Shown here in pieces: positions 62,276 to 64,000 of a DNA stretch of 64,000 nt (within the stretch, counting starts at the first letter, position 1; the number at the start of each line of letters is the position of its first letter). The notes below the pieces were generated by a model. It ran no database searches. It saw only the letters and a list, made by a program, of their open reading frames with translations, and was not told the origin of the DNA. Source of the DNA: Dehalococcoidia bacterium (GTDB lineage: Bacteria; Chloroflexota; Dehalococcoidia; Lucifugimonadales; UBA3495); the NCBI GenBank assembly GCA_022827095.1, contig JAJDTP010000009.1, forward strand, positions 1 to 64,000. The letters are read 5' to 3'. Made by a program: the position numbers and the translations under genes.

Positions 62276-63513
62276 ACGCTTCCAATTCCCCTTTCGGCCG
62301 CTCTGGTTGCGTTTTGCCACCCGATTTGGTTAGCCGCAGCCGCCGACGCCACGTCCTCGTACTCCGGCGCCGCGCTGACCACCTCGCCGGCCAGCCACTT
62401 GCGTTTGAGGCGGATGGGGCCGTACTCGGTCTCGACCGTCACGGTGTCCCGGTCGGCCACATAGCGACCCACCGGGCGGACGCGGACGCCCAGCGTCGGC
62501 GTGTCCCGCAGGAATACCTCCGCCAGACGGGATTCCAGGTTGGCCGGGGCCAGGGCGGATAGCAGGACGCCGGGGCGGTTCTTTTTCATCTGGATCGGCG
62601 TGTGCCAGACGTCCAGAGCGCCAGCCTCGAAGAGGCGTTCCATGGCGAAACCCAACTGCTCGCCGGTGGCGTTGTCCAGGTTGGTTTCCAGCAGTACCAC
62701 GTTGTCCTGCCAGCGGGCGAAGGGTTGGGCCGCCTGAGCTCCGGGAGATTGCCGCGCTCCGCTCGCAATGACAGCGGAGGGGACCGTTTCGCCCAACCAC
62801 AGGCGCAGTACGTTAGGGAAGGCGGCCGGGTCTTTGCCGCCGGCGCCGACGCCGATGCGGTCAATGGTCATGGCCGGCTGGCGGAACTCGTCGGCCAGCG
62901 TTGTAATCAGCGCCGCGCCGGTGGGGGTGGTCAGCTCGCCGACGCCGGCATGAAACTGACGCTCCGGCGCAACGGGCGCTCCGGCCGCCGCGATGATTTC
63001 CAGCGTCGCCGGCGCGGGATTACTGTAGCCGCCCGGTCGACGCGGACCGCCGGGTTCGCCCAGCACCAGTGGGGCAGCGTACACTCGCGCCACGTCCAGC
63101 CGCTCCAGTCCGTGAACCACGCCGACGACGTCAACCAGCGTGTCGGCGGTGCCCAACTCGTGCAGGTGGATCTGGTCGGGATCGTCGCCGTGTACCCGAG
63201 CCTCTGCTGCGAACAGGGTTTTGAGGACCGCGGAAGCGGCATCCCGCGTCCGTTCTGACAGTTCCGACGCGCCCGCCACGGCAGCCAGCATCTGCTGCGG
63301 TGAGTATCGCGGGGCGTCGGATACGTCAACCAGAACCCGGGTGCCGCGAACCTCGCACCGGATTTCGGTTGCGGTTTCGAGCTTGACGCCGGAGATACCC
63401 AGCGCGTCGACGGCCTCTCGCACTGTATCCAGCGGTAGCCCTGCATCGAGAAGCGCGCCGAGGAGCATATCGCCACTGGCGCCGCCCACCGACTGGATGA
63501 ATGCCGTTTTCAT
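62272..63513 (-). CDS. larC: nickel-pincer cofactor biosynthesis protein LarC
   Basis: A 413-residue LarC that inserts nickel into the pincer cofactor of lactate racemase, using CTP. N-terminal QSVGGASGDMLLGALLDAGL; GAGGKDPAAFPNVLRL; DNVVLLETNLDNATGEQLGF; MKKNRPGVLLS. Between LRLWLGETV and DNVVLLET lies an insertion encoding VIASGARQSPG, the translation of a dispersed palindromic repeat. It overlaps the upstream larE by ATGA, and its stop overlaps that of ptuB on the other strand. In some species LarC is made by a frameshift; here it is continuous. Confidence 0.9.
   Translation of the reverse strand: MKTAFIQSVGGASGDMLLGALLDAGLPLDTVREAVDALGISGVKLETATEIRCEVRGTRVLVDVSDAPRYSPQQMLAAVAGASELSERTRDAASAVLKTLFAAEARVHGDDPDQIHLHELGTADTLVDVVGVVHGLERLDVARVYAAPLVLGEPGGPRRPGGYSNPAPATLEIIAAAGAPVAPERQFHAGVGELTTPTGAALITTLADEFRQPAMTIDRIGVGAGGKDPAAFPNVLRLWLGETVPSAVIASGARQSPGAQAAQPFARWQDNVVLLETNLDNATGEQLGFAMERLFEAGALDVWHTPIQMKKNRPGVLLSALAPANLESRLAEVFLRDTPTLGVRVRPVGRYVADRDTVTVETEYGPIRLKRKWLAGEVVSAAPEYEDVASAAAANQIGWQNATRAAERGIGSV
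62745..62774. repeat. palindromic-element half copy inside larC
   Basis: GAGATTGCCGCGCTCCGCTC followed by GCAATGACAG corresponds to one arm of the TGTCATTGCGAG element. Read in the larC frame it encodes AVIASGARQSPG. The insertion keeps the frame and falls in a variable linker between two conserved blocks. Confidence 0.7.
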
Positions 63514-64000
63514 CCCCGGGAGTTGGCCGCGCCCACGCGCAGCACGTCGTTGAGGCTGCCGGAGCGTAGCCCGCTGAGGTCCAGCGACACCCAGAGGTAG
63601 CCCAGGGCTTTCAGTTGCAGGGTGATCTCGTCGCGGTGAGCGAAGGCCAGTTCCATCTCATCGGCGCCCACCTCGATCCGGCACAGCTTGTCGTGGTGGC
63701 GCGCGCGGACTTCCCGGAGACCCATATCGCGCAGGATGTCCTCGGCCGCCTCGATACGCCGCAGGGACTCGACGGTCACGGGAGTACCGTAGGGAATGCG
63801 CGACGAGAGGCACGGCTGAGCCGGCTTGTCCCACAGCGGCACGCCCAGCCAGAGGGCGGCGGCGCGCACCTGGGCCTTGTCCATGCCCGCTTCCACCATG
63901 GGACTGCGGATGTTGTGCTCGGCGGCGGCGGTCATGCCGGGGCGGTAATCACCGAGGTCGTCGGTGTTGGCGCCATTGGCGATCCATTGGAAGCCTTCAG
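63510..64000 (-). CDS. larE: ATP-dependent sacrificial sulfur transferase LarE, partial
   Basis: The C-terminal part of LarE, truncated by the window end. The signature ANGANTDDLGDYRPGMTAAAEH is present, followed by LGVPLWDKPAQPCLSSRIPYG with a conserved Cys, and RRIEAAEDILRDMGL. LarE adds sulfur to the pincer nicotinic acid scaffold. Its stop overlaps the larC start (ATGA), giving a larE-larC operon. The N-terminal PP-loop lies beyond 64000. Confidence 0.9.
   Translation of the reverse strand, partial: EGFQWIANGANTDDLGDYRPGMTAAAEHNIRSPMVEAGMDKAQVRAAALWLGVPLWDKPAQPCLSSRIPYGTPVTVESLRRIEAAEDILRDMGLREVRARHHDKLCRIEVGADEMELAFAHRDEITLQLKALGYLWVSLDLSGLRSGSLNDVLRVGAANSRG

Overview
The window looks like a chromosomal fragment of a high-GC Chloroflexota bacterium of the SAR202/Dehalococcoidia type. 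Three things suggest this: five luciferase-like flavin monooxygenase paralogues with several SDR, CaiB and aldolase genes; an EF-Tu whose switch I reads TIAI and whose next segment reads [10 protein letters not shown], which as I recall it resembles Dehalococcoidia EF-Tu; and intergenic palindromes of a kind common in that group. This placement is inference and no database search was run.

Layout. 0-5 kb: aldo/keto reductase, Gfo/Idh oxidoreductase, Uma2 nuclease, the first luciferase-like enzyme and a TumE-like toxin-antitoxin pair. 5.2-10.5 kb: a five-gene minus-strand operon (GHKL ATPase, an unknown protein, a DUF6339-like protein, cytosine-5 methylase, Vsr nuclease) joined by 4- to 20-base overlaps, read here as a restriction or defence island. 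10.5-16.2 kb: TPP enzyme, aspartyl-protease-like protein, isochorismatase, a DUF885 peptidase gene broken by two stops, EthD-like protein and an SDR. 16.2-21.5 kb: the core block tRNA-Thr, tRNA-Tyr, tRNA-Thr, tuf, rpmG, secE, nusG, rplK, rplA, rplJ, rplL on the minus strand; rpoBC does not follow. 21.7-26.8 kb: glutamine synthetase-like enzyme, tRNA-Gly, alpha-carbonic anhydrase, ketopantoate reductase-like protein and two tandem PaREP1-like proteins.

26.9-30.4 kb holds the most unusual locus: a Ro60/Rsr-type TROVE-vWA protein preceded on the same strand by a candidate Y RNA with a tRNA-like module, its own extended -10 promoter and two terminator-like hairpins; serA lies upstream. 30.6-37 kb: two luciferase-like enzymes, an Mrr-type nuclease, an alpha/beta hydrolase, Uma2 and a PQQ-propeller protein. 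37.3-46.9 kb: a peptide ABC transporter split into permeases plus binding protein (minus strand) and two ATPases (plus strand), with two translationally coupled CaiB CoA-transferases between. 47-60 kb: small membrane proteins, SDRs, PfkB kinase, DUF192 lipoprotein, HpaI aldolase, a DUF2283-containing pair, two more luciferase-like enzymes, FKBP isomerase, a polytopic membrane protein with a YtkA/FixH-like partner, and a DUF362 protein. 60.2-64 kb: an ATPase plus HNH pair resembling Septu (PtuA/PtuB), then larC and the 3' part of larE running off the end.

Between the genes are two families of MITE-like palindromic elements (126 and about 150 bases, each with its own terminal inverted repeat), a related half-copy inside the larC reading frame, and several GGGGCG/CGCCCC hairpins that may also act as terminators. 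The metabolic genes suggest oxidation and CoA-dependent breakdown of diverse organic compounds together with peptide uptake. The defence genes (GHKL-Dcm-Vsr, Septu-like, Mrr, toxin-antitoxin pairs) sit as separate islands between them.
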